Source of the DNA: Paragonimus westermani
Taxonomy: Eukaryota > Platyhelminthes > Trematoda > Plagiorchiida > Troglotrematidae
Reading direction: 5' to 3'
Assembly: GCA_008508345.1 (NCBI GenBank)
Contig: QNGE01002382.1
Coordinates: 52,552-116,551 of the forward strand
Length of the DNA stretch: 64,000 bases
The translations under genes were made by a program, and so were the position numbers. This document shows, piece after piece, positions 1 through 12,500 of this stretch (the stretch's first letter is position 1; each line of letters starts with the position of its first letter). Under the pieces are notes generated by a model. That model made no database searches, was not told the DNA's origin, and worked only from the letters and a program-made list of their open reading frames with translations.

Positions 1-3000
1 ACTCGATTCTAGCGTAGTGACCTAGAGATACCCCCGGTCTGCCTGCTGTACGATGTGTAAAATCCTTTCTGAAATCTCAGCTCACGTTGTACATAGAACC
101 TTAAGGATATAGGCCTGCCATCTGCCTGAGATCGTGTTTGTTCGTTTGCATGCTTGTCGGCGTATGCGTGCCATACACCTTTTCCGGCTTGCTTGCGCGC
201 TAGGCTGTCGGATCCTTAGCCACCCTAGCTATTTCGCTTATCGGCGTTGTCTAGCGCTGATCGACAGCATTTGTAATTATCGCATACTATATTTTCGGTC
301 TCCGCAATTATCTGTATTTTTATTTCGCGTCTGTGCGGGTACCCACTAAACTAGTTCTGTCAGTAGTGGATATTCTTTCTACAACCGAACTTTGAATTCC
401 GGTAGACCTTCTCGTGTGTCACTCGCAATGACAAGTGCGTCACTGACCTAGCAATAGGCGCGAGCGAATTATCACGGCTAGACAATCAACCGCGCTCGTT
501 TTGGAGCAGTATTCATCTTCTACATCATCACCTCGGTAAACATAACCTGTTATCACGAAACTATCCTGTCTAGTTTAAACCAGCACACTCACGAATACTG
601 TTTGAACACATCGAGCAAAGTCACAGAGGAACGATAACAAGTTGCTAATCAGAGCAGACGGTTCAGTCGGTGAGCAACATAAACCTGCACAGAACAACAG
701 TTACTCTGGGCAAACTGAACTAACCTAGTCCAGTGTAGATCTACCAGATCTCATCTGATGAACAGCGTCGTATAACTGAATGCTTAACATGAGTCAGCCT
801 CATGAAAACGAGCGCCATGAGCCGCAGGTTCACGTAACTTCAAAACTGACACCCATTATCAATGTATTCGCGCTGAGCTTAGGAAAGCATGTAAATACCA
901 TGTGTACAGGTTTCTCTAGACTAAAGCAGAATTCATCCTACATTGCATATAACAGTCTTTTTGCAGTTAGTAAGACTAATATAACTCTGATCGAAGCACT
1001 GTTGTCATCCATCCCGGAGGCCAACAGAGAGAGGAGTTTTGAAGGCCCCATGTTTACAATAGCTAGTAATCGTCCGAGTTTCCTTGCCAAAGTTCCCTGG
1101 TGGATAATAGACCAAAAGAACCGAAGTCCCAAATGTTTGTTCTGACTAACGGTTCGAATACGTGGACACCATATTTAACCTCTTCGGACGGGCTCCTCTA
1201 GACAAAAGCAAAATTCCTACTAGTCCACTCACCAGCATGTTAATCTAACGTCCAAATCCCAAACGATTTGAACAGGTGCCTGTCTACCCTCCTATCTTTG
1301 ACCGTACGCGTCCGCGTGTTCACTGTTCTGCCCATGACGCATCCATTGTAGGCTGTGAAGATTGCATGATTTCCATTGGTTCCCTCTGTCAGGTTCGAAG
1401 TCACACTTGGCGAACAGGGCGTCCAGTAAACCAACCTTAATTGTCCAACACGCTGGTTGCCGTGTTACGCGCGCGAGCGCTAGCGTTTATGAGTCATCAG
1501 TCCGGACCACAACGGCCCCGATTTTCACTCACCCATCGTGTGCACTTCGACCCGGTTTGTGTCCGACGCCTCTTGTCAAGGCGTTTTTCACCTGCCGTTC
1601 CTCATCCGTTGGGTGATGGCTCGTCCGGTCGCTCGTGCTGCCCGCAATCCACCCACTATCCTCTGGCCGTATTCTACGACCACATTGAGATATTCCCCCA
1701 GATGTTACGATAATCATGCCCCCGATCTAGTCATTCACCCCATTTTGCCTGCCATGCTCCACCCGTTGGTCCGATCGAGTTGAGCGATGGCTCATCCGGT
1801 CGTCCATGCTGTCCCCCACCCGCTCGCTTTGGGCCTTTAGACGTACCTTGCTGCACCGTCGATGTATTCCACTGAGAGTGGGAGCACCTGCACCTCCGGC
1901 TTGACAATCCATCACAATATCACTGCAGCTTCATTCTTTTCCATTCTCTTTGCGTGACAGACATACTTCCATGTCCTTTCTGTTCCTAGTTATTCACCTG
2001 GTTTTGCTGTACAGTTGAAATTTACCTGGGAATTGGAACGAATTGAGGTTTGTACCTTGTTTATGCGGTAATCGTTGTATTAACAATACCGTCGTTTCTA
2101 CGACCAGCATTAGTTTTTCCACTTAGTGGTTCTGGAAATTGGACGTGTTACTCAACGTTCGTCTGGTGATCGTTACACGGTACGGAATTGACAGAAAAAG
2201 TGATGTTGTTACGAAATTTAGAGAATAACACATACGAGGTTAACATTAGTTGGCCGTTGAAACTTAAGCAGATATTTTCAGAGTGCGCTATACTTGAGAT
2301 GTGAACCTTCGACTTGCTGTAGCGCATGACACTAGTATTGTTGAGTTACTCTTTCTCTTACGACAAAAGGTACTTTAAACTGTATAGACTTCGTAGATCC
2401 TTCTGCTTCACTCTGCGCACATGTTTTTTTACCCGGCTTTTCTGTCGTATATTTCAAAGGTTTACCCAATCGATCATGAACTTACTGATTCAGACCTGTT
2501 TGATATGTACGACTAAATGACGAACGCCCGCATCAATATTCCGCCTGATTTCGTTCGCCGTAATCTCGTATAACGCCGTCGACTGAATAAAAATTTGGCA
2601 TGTGTAAGTGAAGGCAGTGGTCACTTGTTAAATGCATCTGAACAAACCCTCTACGATAGTAAAAACAGACCAGAATGGTTTAATGCGCTGCATCGCAAGC
2701 GTATGGGGCTGTGTTTGGTCACACGCAAAACAGGCCAATCAGGGTGAGGCGAATAATAAGCAAAGGAGCCGATCACTCACACACCATGTATCCCGTGCAA
2801 ACTTGAAGGAATAAGACCAGGAGGTGTATGAGTGAGGCCTTTATGTCCAGCCAGTCAATGCTGACTAACCAACTGATTGGTCAGTCCGGACGTGAAACTC
2901 CCTTCTTTGGAAATCAAATAGATTACAGTGGTAGATCTAAGCTGGAAAGACAAATCCTGGAAATATACGGCAAGAAATAGTTCAACGCAGAAGCCCATAT

Positions 3001-4968
3001 TATTGCACTCCAGAAAAGATGAAGAGATGAAACAGAAGTTAAGGGTGGACTGAAAAACAAACAAAACATTTATCATACCCTGCACCAGAAAAGCTGGAGG
3101 GAAGGAAAGGTAAGCCACAGTGATTCAGGTTTCTGAAGAGTAGTACGGATGAGCTGCCAAGCGACACTAATCGTTGATTTCTACGACTGCACACGGTGAC
3201 ATACAATGCACACCAGATACGATCCAGAAGGACAGGGAGCCTGTCCAATAAACTCGAATTGCAAGCCAGCATCTAGAAGGAAGTATTGTTAATTACAGTG
3301 TATGGAAAGACAGACTGAATTCTTGTGCAACTGCTAAGAAAGAAGCTTTAGTGTTGGCCATTTAAAGCAGATCACTCGGTTAGGAATATCAGTGACGGGG
3401 AAAACTCAGCATTAAGGGACACGTGTACAGTTTCACAATCATGTCTGAAACCAACTATCAGAGGATGGAACGTTCGCATGATCTACCTGCTGTTCACGTT
3501 ACTTACCAGTTCACTTCGAGTGACAATCAGATCAACAGAAGAGATTGACACTTGGCACTGCGAATAGTTGCTCACATCCAAAAACAGCTGTGCCAAAGGG
3601 TGGTGTAACACAACTTGCCTGTTATTCAGATTACACAGGATACAAGCTCATCGATGCGTGAGCAAGTTTTGTCAGTAAATCATTTGGTTGATTCCGCCAA
3701 CTCGTTCGGAATACCAGTAAGCAAACAAAATTCTACATTGCTGGCTCCCAAAGAAGCAGTGTGTATCAAAAACTATCAGCAATTGCATTCAACAACCTGA
3801 CTTGCATTAGCATTTAAAATGTCCTTCTTCGTCACTGTGGCTTAAGTAAGACATTCTCATTTTGTAGTCGTTCATGAGCTATATGTATTCCGTATGTGTT
3901 TATCTGCGCGACTGAGGAAAATTAAAGAAATGCACATATTTGACAATATACACTTTCTGCTCATAACAGTAAATTGAGTGAAATGAACTGAGTATTTTGA
4001 ATCAAGAAGGAGGCGATGTTTGAATGTCTCAATCTGTTAAAGATTGCCGCTTGGTTTCCGTACACTGTTAACAGAGATGGTGCTAGCAGAAAGCAACGGA
4101 AAGCTATCTGCACAAAACATGTAGAACACAGATGGCTTGACTCGGCAACAACTAATGCACGAGCGAAAACTTGTACCGTTCGAAAGAACAAGACGACCCA
4201 CAGACCTTATGGAACAGATCATTGTAGATCTGCTAGAGGAGGTCGTCAGACATCCGTACAGAGTAATCTATTCTCTCACACACACTCATATGCTGTCCAA
4301 GGACACGAAACAGAACGAACGGTTCAAATTCAGGGTTAGGATAAGAATCGAACTGAACAAGGGGAATGACATTAAAAGAAAGTACCAAAAAAATAATTAC
4401 TTGCGTTGGTGGGCACAAAAACGGTCAGCAAAGTGGTTTTGAAAGACCTGGATAACAAGATATTTAACAACTCAATGAATTAAACGAGGTTAGTCTATGT
4501 GGTCAGTCTCGACAGCAAACACAAAGCGACTTGTTCCAGTTAGCACCTGTTGCTCGGTTATTGGAACATGTTTATGCAGTCACAAACCAAGCTTCGAAGA
4601 AAGCAGACATCTAGGTGCGATGCATAAACGGGAACATTCCGTAGCAAACTAGAGAAGTAGTAATTAATCTCCAAAGGTGAAGACAGAACTAACTTTATCA
4701 GGACAGCAAGAAGAAATACATTGCGAGATGCAAGCAGTTTTTTATTCTCATGTAACCGACTGATGAGAAGAAACGAAATGCTTGCATCTTTCAATGTATG
4801 TCCTTCTTGCTGTCCTTATGAATTGGATAGAGGGAACTCAGTGTTTCAAATTTTTCAAAACAAGAACTAACTTAATCAAAAAAACGGAACAAACTGGACA
4901 GGAGAACGTGCAAACGGAGTCAAATAACTAGCTTAAAAAACATGGCATTGGGCAAAAATACCATGTAC
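1..4968. other. Unassigned sequence, probably GPD1 intron 3
   Basis: GPD1 exon 3 ends at 4,969 with a GT donor on the minus strand, so this stretch should be the following intron. I looked on the minus strand for the next part of the enzyme (the region with the conserved GALKN and NTKAA motifs) and did not find it. The short open frames here have no recognisable domain. Apart from an imperfect duplication near 1.6-1.8 kb I see nothing in it. Confidence 0.5.
1577..1821. repeat. Imperfect two-copy direct repeat
   Basis: A GC-rich segment at about 1,577-1,653 is repeated in the same orientation at about 1,731-1,821. Shared landmarks include CCGTTGG, GATGGCTC, TCCGGTCG and TGCTG. The second copy has a small insertion after CCGTTGG. 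The copies are diverged and encode nothing recognisable. It may be a decayed piece of a longer dispersed repeat. Confidence 0.5.
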
Positions 4969-5160
4969 CTGTAGAAGGCGTTTGGTTTGTTGGGCGAGTG
5001 CCATATCTGAGCAACCGATTGTCGCCTCGGTGAAATGCTGCCAGGCGACTTCCATCGCCGTAGTAGCGCCGATCACGGCAACACAAGGCCGGTTGGTTTT
5101 CTCTCGTACAAGATCGCTGACTATATGTATCTGTGAGTCGTCATGATCGATTACCACGCC
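4969..5160 (-). CDS. GPD1: Glycerol-3-phosphate dehydrogenase (NAD+), exon 3
   Basis: This 192-base exon (64 codons, phase 0 at both ends) continues the cytosolic NAD-dependent glycerol-3-phosphate dehydrogenase begun at 21.5 kb. The enzyme interconverts dihydroxyacetone phosphate and glycerol 3-phosphate. The exon starts GVVID after an AG acceptor preceded by a pyrimidine-rich CTCTCTTTT. It ends RLLQ at a CAG|gtacat donor. The segment IGATTAMEVAW followed by F-x-EATIGCSD is the family signature (animal enzymes have a GANIASEVA-like stretch, then TTIGC-x-D). The Lys at the end of exon 2 followed by Gly-Val here matches the conserved active-site KGV. The catalytic Lys-Asn pair lies further downstream and is not in the window. 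The familiar GAN is GAT here, so this may be a diverged paralogue. Confidence 0.88.
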
Positions 5161-5269
5161 CTTCCATTGCCAAAAGAGAGAACAGAAATAATAATATAAA
5201 ACAGACTGTTAGGGGAGTACTTACACAGTACCTGAAATGATTACATGCACTAACAGCGAAACGAACAAT

Positions 5270-5865
5270 TTAACAAACTTTGAACACAAGTAGGCTTACG
5301 TAGGATGTGATCTGTGGAGACAATTCGACCGATCTCATCGGTTACGATACACGGATTATGATAACTGAACGTGTAATAAGTTGAATAAGCATAAAACAAG
5401 AATGAGCCTTTGGCTGCAACAAGGATAACACACAGAATCAGAAGTAGGCTAGTCAAGTTCAAATGTGTAGTCATGACTTAGTTTTTTCTAATTTTAAACA
5501 GATCGATCAAGGTACTACCAATGCAGACGGTATCGAGCTAGCAGTAACGCACACGGGAATAATCGGAAGCTAATAGGTAGGCTCAAGACGAGAAGAATAA
5601 TTAAATTTATGTAAACAGTTTAACGAGACCTTTGAAATAATGGTAAAAAATACATTTGAGGAGTAATGTGAGCTCCCGACTGAGAACCCTTAACACCAAT
5701 GCAGTGATAGGTTAACTACCATGAGCTTCTGTATTCAAAGAGAGGGTTTGTACCGGTGCAACGCAATTGCCTTAGAGAAGCGTAAGATATACGTATTGGT
5801 TGGGCAATATAAACACAGTTTCTTTCACGTGGACAACATTGTGATGGGTGACCAAGACGTTTGAG
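5270..5865 (+). repeat. Repeat family R, tandem unit 1
   Basis: This is the first of two same-orientation units of about 590 bp. Its opening block (about 5,290-5,430, with TACGTAGGATGT and TACGATACACGGA) is matched at about 5,900-6,035. Its closing block (about 5,690-5,860, with AGTGATAGGTTAACTACCAT) is matched at about 8,820-8,970. Unit boundaries are approximate because the copies are clearly diverged. No intact reading frame is seen. The family could be an old non-autonomous element or part of an LTR. Confidence 0.6.
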
Positions 5866-6036
5866 CGCTTTTGTCCCAAGATGAATTTAGAACACGCAAG
5901 TGGGATAACGTAAGATGTATACCGCAGAGACACTTTGACAGATGACATCAGTTACGACACACGAACTATGATCAATAGATATGCATAAACTCAAGTAGGA
6001 ATAAATCGTTGGTTACAATAAGAATGGTACGCAAAA
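5866..6036 (+). repeat. Repeat family R, tandem unit 2, left part
   Basis: This block has GATGAATTTAGAACACGCAAG followed by a segment similar to unit 1 and, in reverse complement, to 9,540-9,410. Similarity stops near GTACGCAAAAAC at about 6,036. The next piece of the repeat, as ordered in the other copies, resumes at 8,539, on the far side of the gypsy remnant. Confidence 0.6.
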
Positions 6037-6399
6037 ACTACCGCTGTGAACCAAGAACGCGGATCGCATAACGGTTAGTTATTCCGACAACCAGTAGAAG
6101 GATTAAGCCTCTCAACCGGACTACCAACGAAAACACTCATTTTCACACAACACTGATCTGAGGATGTTCCGGTCACTTTGGACGCCAATGTTCAATTCCT
6201 TCATGTAGCAACAGCCATTCCATGCGACTCTGCCCGCCAATGATCCTTCCTCGTATTTATCTCGCGACCATTTCCATGCTGAAATCCATGCTGTCGCCTC
6301 ACTAATGAATAATGGTGGTGTAAGTAGTATAGTGCAACCGCCCGTCTTTACCATACTCCTTCCCCAGCAAAGATTGACTCCACTTTGCCAGGAACTTCC

Positions 6400-7165
6400 T
6401 AGATCCGGGTTCTTTTGTCCCTCACGCCCCGCCGGTCTCGCTATTTAACCCTAGACCCAGGTTCAAACGCAGCTCTTAGACCCGATAACCCCGCAGTTGA
6501 CCGTTCCTTGGAAACTTCTTGCGTGTTTTCAGGTTTTGGTTGGCCAATCTTCCAGCATCTGCAAATCCACGCGTAAATCAATCTCCTGGTCGACTGGCAA
6601 GCGTGGCACGCGCCAATACATTAGCTCGAATGGCGACTTTTTCGTTGTCTCCTGTGGCGAACAGCGGTGGGCCAACAGAATCAATGGCAGCGTTTTCTCC
6701 CAGCTTCCCCATTTCGCAGCCAACCATTCCTTAACTAAAAATGGCACGGAGTTGTGCGTGTTTTTTGATTCCCAAACGCACCAAACAGTTCCGAAACTAT
6801 TCACCTGCGAGGCAGGGGCCTTGATCAGTCAATATGATTCGCGATGTTCCGTGATCTGCGACGATGTGTTCCATCACCGTCCTACATATAGTGTTTGGGC
6901 GCTGATCGGGTATAGCGAATGCTTCGATCCAACTTGTGAAGTGTTCAGTCATGACTATCATGTATTGATTTCCGGAAGTCGTAACTGGAAAGAGGCCCAT
7001 TACATCCAATGTCCACAGTTCTCCAATTTTACTGACTGGAATTGGTCGTGTGGGATATTGTCTAGGGTGGTTAGTGCTCTTCACTAACTGACATTGCTGA
7101 CACGCCCGCACATGACTGCTAACACCATTCTTCATTCCCGGCCAGTATGCTCTTTGTTTCATCAT
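6400..7165 (-). pseudogene. Gypsy integrase remnant
   Basis: Two overlapping frames (7,165-6,797 and 6,804-6,529) together cover an integrase. The zinc-binding part shows YWPGMKN and CQQC. The core shows LWTLDV for the first Asp and ILTDQG for the second. The later part has SPFELMY and PRLPVDQEID, typical of gypsy integrase after the core. The junction between the frames falls where the third catalytic Glu should be, and I do not see that residue intact. A degenerate tail runs on to about 6,400. Confidence 0.8.
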
Positions 7166-8046
7166 TTCGTAGGTTCGATGACAACCTGTATGAGCCAGCT
7201 GATGACATTAATTTCACAACTGTCGCCAACAACTCCGCCGGTATGACCGAAACGTTTATTCCCTCCCGCAGTTGGCGCATCAAAATTCCGGCACTATCCA
7301 AGCGCAAGTAGGACCAGTGTATTCTGAAAGCTTTCAATTTGGGGTTCCTCTCCTCGTCTAGCGGTTGTCCTCCCGACAAAAGTCGGTCAATCACCGCCCG
7401 GATCGCCGTATCCATCCTCTGTGCTGCTTGTAACTTTCCGGGGTCACTCTCCAGTTTGATGCTGTTAACTCCAATCACGTTCTTGTGGACCTCATCAGTG
7501 TTTTGCGTTCGGGAAAGCAAATCAGGCACACAGCTCTCTTTTCCGGCCATATGGCGAATTGTGAAGTCGTACTTCTGTAGTCGTAACGCCCAACGAGCCA
7601 GCCTTCCTCGGGGGTCCTTCGTCGATTTAATCCACTCCAGTGGTTTGTGGTCGGTCTCCACATAGAAACGTCGGTCGATCAAGTACGAACTCCATTTTTC
7701 CAAGGCCCATACGATTGCCAAACACTCCTCTGTCGTTGAATAGTTTCGTTCAGCAGGACTCAGTACTCGACTGGCGTATTCCACAACACCGTCTTCCTGC
7801 TTCAGTACTGCTTCGATTCCTACATCACTGGCATCCGTTGCGACAATGAAGCTCTGTCCAGTCACTGACATTTTTAGGGTCAGCTGTCCATTCCTCATCA
7901 ATCGTTGGATCTCGACAAACGCTTGATTGTTTTTTTTCTGACCAGTGAAACTAGTAATCTTTCTTCAGAATTTCGTATAATGGACTAACAAGGTCATGGA
8001 AGTTTTTGAGGAAAAGGCTGTAGAACCCAACGCGACCGAGAAACTG
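7119..8046 (-). pseudogene. Gypsy RNase H and connection domain remnant
   Basis: A 260-codon open frame at 7,901-7,119 carries the RNase H motifs ATDASD, a TEECLAIVWALEKW helix with Glu, and VETDHKPLEW. These are the usual acidic positions of a gypsy RNase H. The connection segment just upstream (about 8,040-7,902) reads like FYSLFLKNFHDLVSPLYEIL but contains a stop. A poly-A/T run near 7,930 coincides with the frame change. Confidence 0.82.
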
Positions 8047-8538
8047 TCACAACGTCCTCTTCGATGTTGGCGCCGGAATAGTCTGGATCACCATCAGTTT
8101 CTCGAGTAGTGAATTGGCCTCCCCCTGACCGACCTTGTGACCGATAAGTACTGTCGTTTGTTTTGCCAATTGAAACTTTGGACTACTTATCCGTAGGCCG
8201 GCTTTGCCAATTTTCCGCAGCACCGCTGAAACGTGTGCTGTATGTTCTGTCTCATTCGCGCTGTAAATGACGATAACGTCTCCATAGACAACAGTGTTGC
8301 TCAATCCGTCCAGCAGAGTCAGCATTAGTCGTCTGAACGTGAAGGGGGCGCCTGAGAGTCCGAACGGCATTCGTTTAAAGAGGCATTACTTTTCACCCAC
8401 TGTGAACGTTGTTCTATCTCGATCCGATTGTCTGATTGGGACCTGCCAATATCCGGACCGTAAGTCAAACACCGTAAATACCGTGGAGTTTTGTAAACTG
8501 TCAAAAATCTCCGCAACCACCTTCCTCACTACACTAGT
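8047..8538 (-). pseudogene. Gypsy reverse transcriptase remnant
   Basis: Motif A is seen as FDLRSGYWQV and motif B as MPFGLSGAPFTF. Between them an in-frame TAA at 8,388-8,386 breaks the gene. The catalytic box, normally Y-x-D-D, reads YGDV here, so the second Asp is lost. Coding similarity ends abruptly near 8,540 where repeat R resumes. The copy cannot encode an active enzyme. Confidence 0.8.
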
Positions 8539-8970
8539 AAACTAGTCAGCGATTGAATAGGTCGTTTTAAAAAAAGTCAGCTTCCAAACAAGTCTAGTAG
8601 GAACTAACAATGCAGAAAGGGTTAAGTTGACAATAATACATGCAGAAATATGTGAAGGCCAACAGGTAGCTTAAGAGAAAGCTTTAAGACAACGTTGATA
8701 CGCTGTCAATAGGATGAGGAATGAAGTGAAGCTATATAATCTGTATAATTGATTGAACTGAGCAATAATAATAACGTTAACTTGAAGCAGCCTATGACTT
8801 TCTATCCTTAAAACCATGGTAGTGATAGCTTAACTACCATCTGCTTCTGTACAGATAGGTGGCGTCTGTAACGGTGTGTCACAACGGCCTTAGTAAAACG
8901 CAAAGTATGCTTAGTAGCTGGGTGATACAACACATAAAACGGTTTTTCCACCTGAGTGACATACACTTTC
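8539..8970 (+). repeat. Repeat family R, tandem unit 2, right part
   Basis: The segment starts AAACTAGTCAGCG and differs at about 3 of 26 bases from the reverse complement of 9,393-9,368. A second block at 8,811-8,970 matches 5,690-5,860 of unit 1. The order of blocks shows that this is the continuation of the piece ending at 6,036. Sequence from 8,971 to about 9,300 may also belong to the family but has no second copy near by. Confidence 0.6.
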
Positions 8971-9299
8971 CTTTGACCGTTGTATGATAGAAGATTGATC
9001 AGCACCGGTTTCGTTCTTGACCGGACACTCTGGAATGTTCACTGAGACACGTCTCCCAAACGTTCTCACTTGACTGGACAAGTACCAGTAGGTTAATAAA
9101 TAATGACAGATGTATCGAATGAGTTGTTCCAATTTTCCCCCGATGTGTAAGATAGCCATGTCACTCAGTTGACCATTCGGAGAAAAATTGATTTTACATC
9201 AAAAGACAGCCTTACCTTGACTTTCAGTTTAAGATCACCTAGGGAACAAGTAAACCAAAATGTCTTCCGAGCTGTTCTGAGCAATCTTTTTGCATAGTG

Positions 9300-9560
9300 G
9301 TTCCAAAAGCCGATATTGTCTGTATTTGCACTTCATTACTTCACCTGTTTAAAATGTGAACTGATGACGACCCATTCGAACGCTGACTAGTTTATTAATG
9401 TTTTTTGTGCTATCCCTATTGCAATCAACGAATCATTCCTATCTGATTTGGTGCGTATCCATCGATTATAGTTCGTGTGTCGTAACCGGTCGAAATGTCT
9501 CGGTAGACCACATCCTACGTAAACTTACTTGTGTGTTCTAAGTTCATCCGGAGAAGTGAG
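9300..9560 (-). repeat. Repeat family R, inverted copy
   Basis: The reverse complement of this stretch runs from GATGAACTTAGAACACACAAG through TACGTAGGATGTGG and GACACACGAACTATAATCGA to AAACTAGTCAGCG without interruption. It therefore gives the uninterrupted arrangement of the block that is split by the gypsy remnant in unit 2. Confidence 0.6.
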
Positions 9561-12500
9561 TGTTTAGAAGTGCAATAAACCACTAAATTTCCCGCATACC
9601 CTGGAGAACGACATCCAGAGACATCTCAGCTCCCAACGTCGCTAACTCAGCAGTACAGTATACGAACTTTCAGTCGAGTCATTCTGGGCGTACCGAATGA
9701 ATGGTTGTCATTGGTCGAAACGTTTAAGAGCTGAACAGTCCGTTGGAGAATGCGCCTCAGGTTGGTGTACATATATTGCATTTAGAACCGATCCTAGGGA
9801 TACTCCCTGTTCCATGTTACCCCCGTTACACACTGAGTAACGTGTCACCTATAGACGGATGCAATAACCTGTCAAAAGCTTAATACGGATCACCGTTTCC
9901 GCTGTACACAGATTGATTTTAAGAAAGTTACATAGGAAGCATTTCAAATCGCTTACACCAAGGCCTAAAGTAGAGCACAATGCATAAGCTTAATGACCAA
10001 CGAATGAAAAGTAATTGTAAGGCGTACGTAGAAGTGCGTGTTGTTACAGGACGCTCTTACGGATAGTCATGGGATTCACGGAGAGAATGACTGAACCATT
10101 TGACGTCCTACCTGACAGCACGTCTTACGATGGAAACACGTCCGAAATGTTTTTTTCAGTTTGAACATAAATCGCTCAAGACTATCTTTAAGCGGGAAAA
10201 GAGCTGGCATAGGCATATGTCGCTTTGTAAAAAAACCAAAGGATCGTTTTCAAGTCGCGCCAGGTGGAATTATGAAGACAAATCATTACGCTGAAGGTTG
10301 GCATTGTAGCCTACGAGAGCACTTGCAATACTACAGACACCTCGGCAAAACTAACGAGGACGTGCAAATGTGGGACTGTTTTCATGAAACAACAGGAGCA
10401 TAGGAAACTTCAAAACTTCAGAAAGATGGAAATATGAAAGAAGATTGCTGGACTCTGTTCTTTGGATCAAATGTCAGTTAATTTACGGAGTAGTGCTCAG
10501 GTTTCACCTTTTTGAAATAATATACAAAAGCAATTTGAGTTTTGTCTAACCTTTATGTGTCATTCTAGGAAGTGTTTTAAACAGGTACTCATGAACAGTG
10601 CATAATTGCCTGATGGTAAACTGTCGTCTTATTCCCCGCCGTTGTTCTCCGAACAAACGTGCACAGACATGTATCTATCGGCACGCAAAGATCAGTATGA
10701 TGTTAGGCCCCCACGAGTCCCACTATAAAATTTGGAAGTACTGCACAGAAGAACAATCTACAATGTGTGACAGATCTGGTGTCAATCAATGGATCAAAGG
10801 AGACGGTGTGTTGGTGGAGTTATCCCTTTAGGAATCAGCTAAAGAATTTCATCATGCCGAGTGGTAGACTCGGGCAGTTAGAAATAGATCTTTCCGGAAC
10901 GTAAATCATGAACTTGAAGACCAAACCGTTCAAGATGAAAAAGCCAAGGAGACGAAATGTAATGTTACCTTAATAACGAATAATTAGGGTAGTAAAAGAA
11001 GACTTGATCATCTGGAATAAGCACTTTGGCAATGAATAACCTGGTGATCCGTCTTAATACGCTAACGAAGTAATTTGTTCACTAGAAGAAGCAAATAGCC
11101 CAATTGAGTAACAAAAAATGAGCGGCGGCACTCTAATCGCCACCATGTGCAGTCAGGCTGTTTAATATGCACCAATTCGACAGGCCAGAAATGATTTTAA
11201 ACTGACTCCAAGATCCTCCCACGACCGCATCTCGTTTTGAATTCTGCCTTTGGTTAGTCCAACTTATCAGATCAGAGATAACTCGCAAAAGATGCAACCT
11301 TGTACGAGTCCGTTGACATGTAAACAAGATCCATTTATCATCCGAGTGTGCTCATTCCGTATATCACTAAGTCAGAGTTCCATTAGCAACACACTTGGAA
11401 CACATATTTCCAACGCCACGCTAAGCATTCTAAGGGAGCACAGTCATCGGAAGCACTCCAATAGAGTGGTCTTGTTCCTGACTCCTCACAGTCATCTCCA
11501 GTCGACTGTCTTTCTCGCGTATATTGAGGTACAATTATGCTGGATTGGATGTAACTGAATGTCCATTTGACCACTCAATGATTTCCCGTAACATTCTTCA
11601 TCCATACATTTCACTAATCAGTTTTACCGAATTGTACTATACAGTTTTTGGATTTTTCTTTCTAAACCGTCCAACATCGACTCAAATCCTATAAAAGTCC
11701 CTTCAGTTTCTTCCAATATGTGCCCTTTTGTGAATTCTACGAGCAAACTACTCATTCATCTGCCCAATTAAGTCGGTATTATTAGTAAAGACCCATAATG
11801 ACGCCTGTTAATGGAATCGGTTATGCTTCCATGACTACGTATTCGTTCACGTTATTTTCCCCCTAAACTGTCTCATTCAAAATGTAACGGCCTCAAAACT
11901 GGGCTGGATGAAGAATGCCATAATTGTGAAGGGAAATTCACGGATCAACAGTGGCAAGGGGTTCGAGAAAATTCGGTAACCAAACTATTAGTGAAGTAAT
12001 GACGGGACTGCGCTTGGCTGTCAGTTCCACGACACAGCGGTGAGTAGTTCGACCTGGGCCGACGATCACATCTACTTGGCGGAGAATGGAACGCACCTCA
12101 CCGGGAAACTTGCAACTCAGTCCGACACTTTGGGGTCAACCGAGCTGAAAATAAACACCTACATGACAAAACTGGCAACCAGCCGTAGAGAACCCAAACA
12201 CTCGTCGAGGAAACCATTCAGTTCGGTCCGGAGATTGCGCTCAATGAGCACCTCCAACGCTGACTTATATAGGAGGCCGGTTCATGAGGAAATAGAAAAC
12301 GTTAGAAAACAGCTGACTGCGAGCTTATGAATAAAATTACTAAAATGCCACCGAATCTGTATCATCTGCTCACAGTCGCTGATTCTGAGATTGAAAAAAT
12401 TGTTAGTTTCAAGCATGATTAGCCGTAACACATCCAGTTCATTCAGCATTGGTCCGACTTCCCAAAGCCATGTCAATCGCCCACCTCCATACCTCACTTT

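Larger units (their letters stand above)
6037..8538 (-). mobile_element. Decayed Ty3/gypsy LTR retrotransposon inside repeat R
   Basis: Minus-strand reading gives the order reverse transcriptase, RNase H, integrase, which is the Ty3/gypsy order. No gag, protease or clear LTR is present, so the copy is truncated at its 5' end. Frames are broken by frameshifts and stops. Both ends abut pieces of repeat R that are contiguous in another copy, so the element appears inserted into, or joined to, that repeat. No target-site duplication could be recognised. Confidence 0.8.

Noticed and set aside
780..1145. 121-codon plus-strand frame near the left edge
   Set aside because: It has no recognisable motif and lies in what should be a GPD1 intron. 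Its length is not unusual for chance.
1..4968. Search for GPD1 exon 4 and later
   Set aside because: No minus-strand segment resembling the catalytic part of the enzyme was found. The remaining exons are assumed to lie outside the window.
6497..7087. 196-codon plus-strand open frame
   Set aside because: It is antisense to gypsy integrase on the minus strand, whose motifs (CQQC, LWTLDV) explain the openness.
5270..9560. Idea that repeat R copies are the two LTRs of the gypsy remnant
   Set aside because: The copies do not sit as matching direct repeats at the two ends of the gypsy. The block order instead shows one unit split by it, plus another unit on the left and an inverted one on the right.
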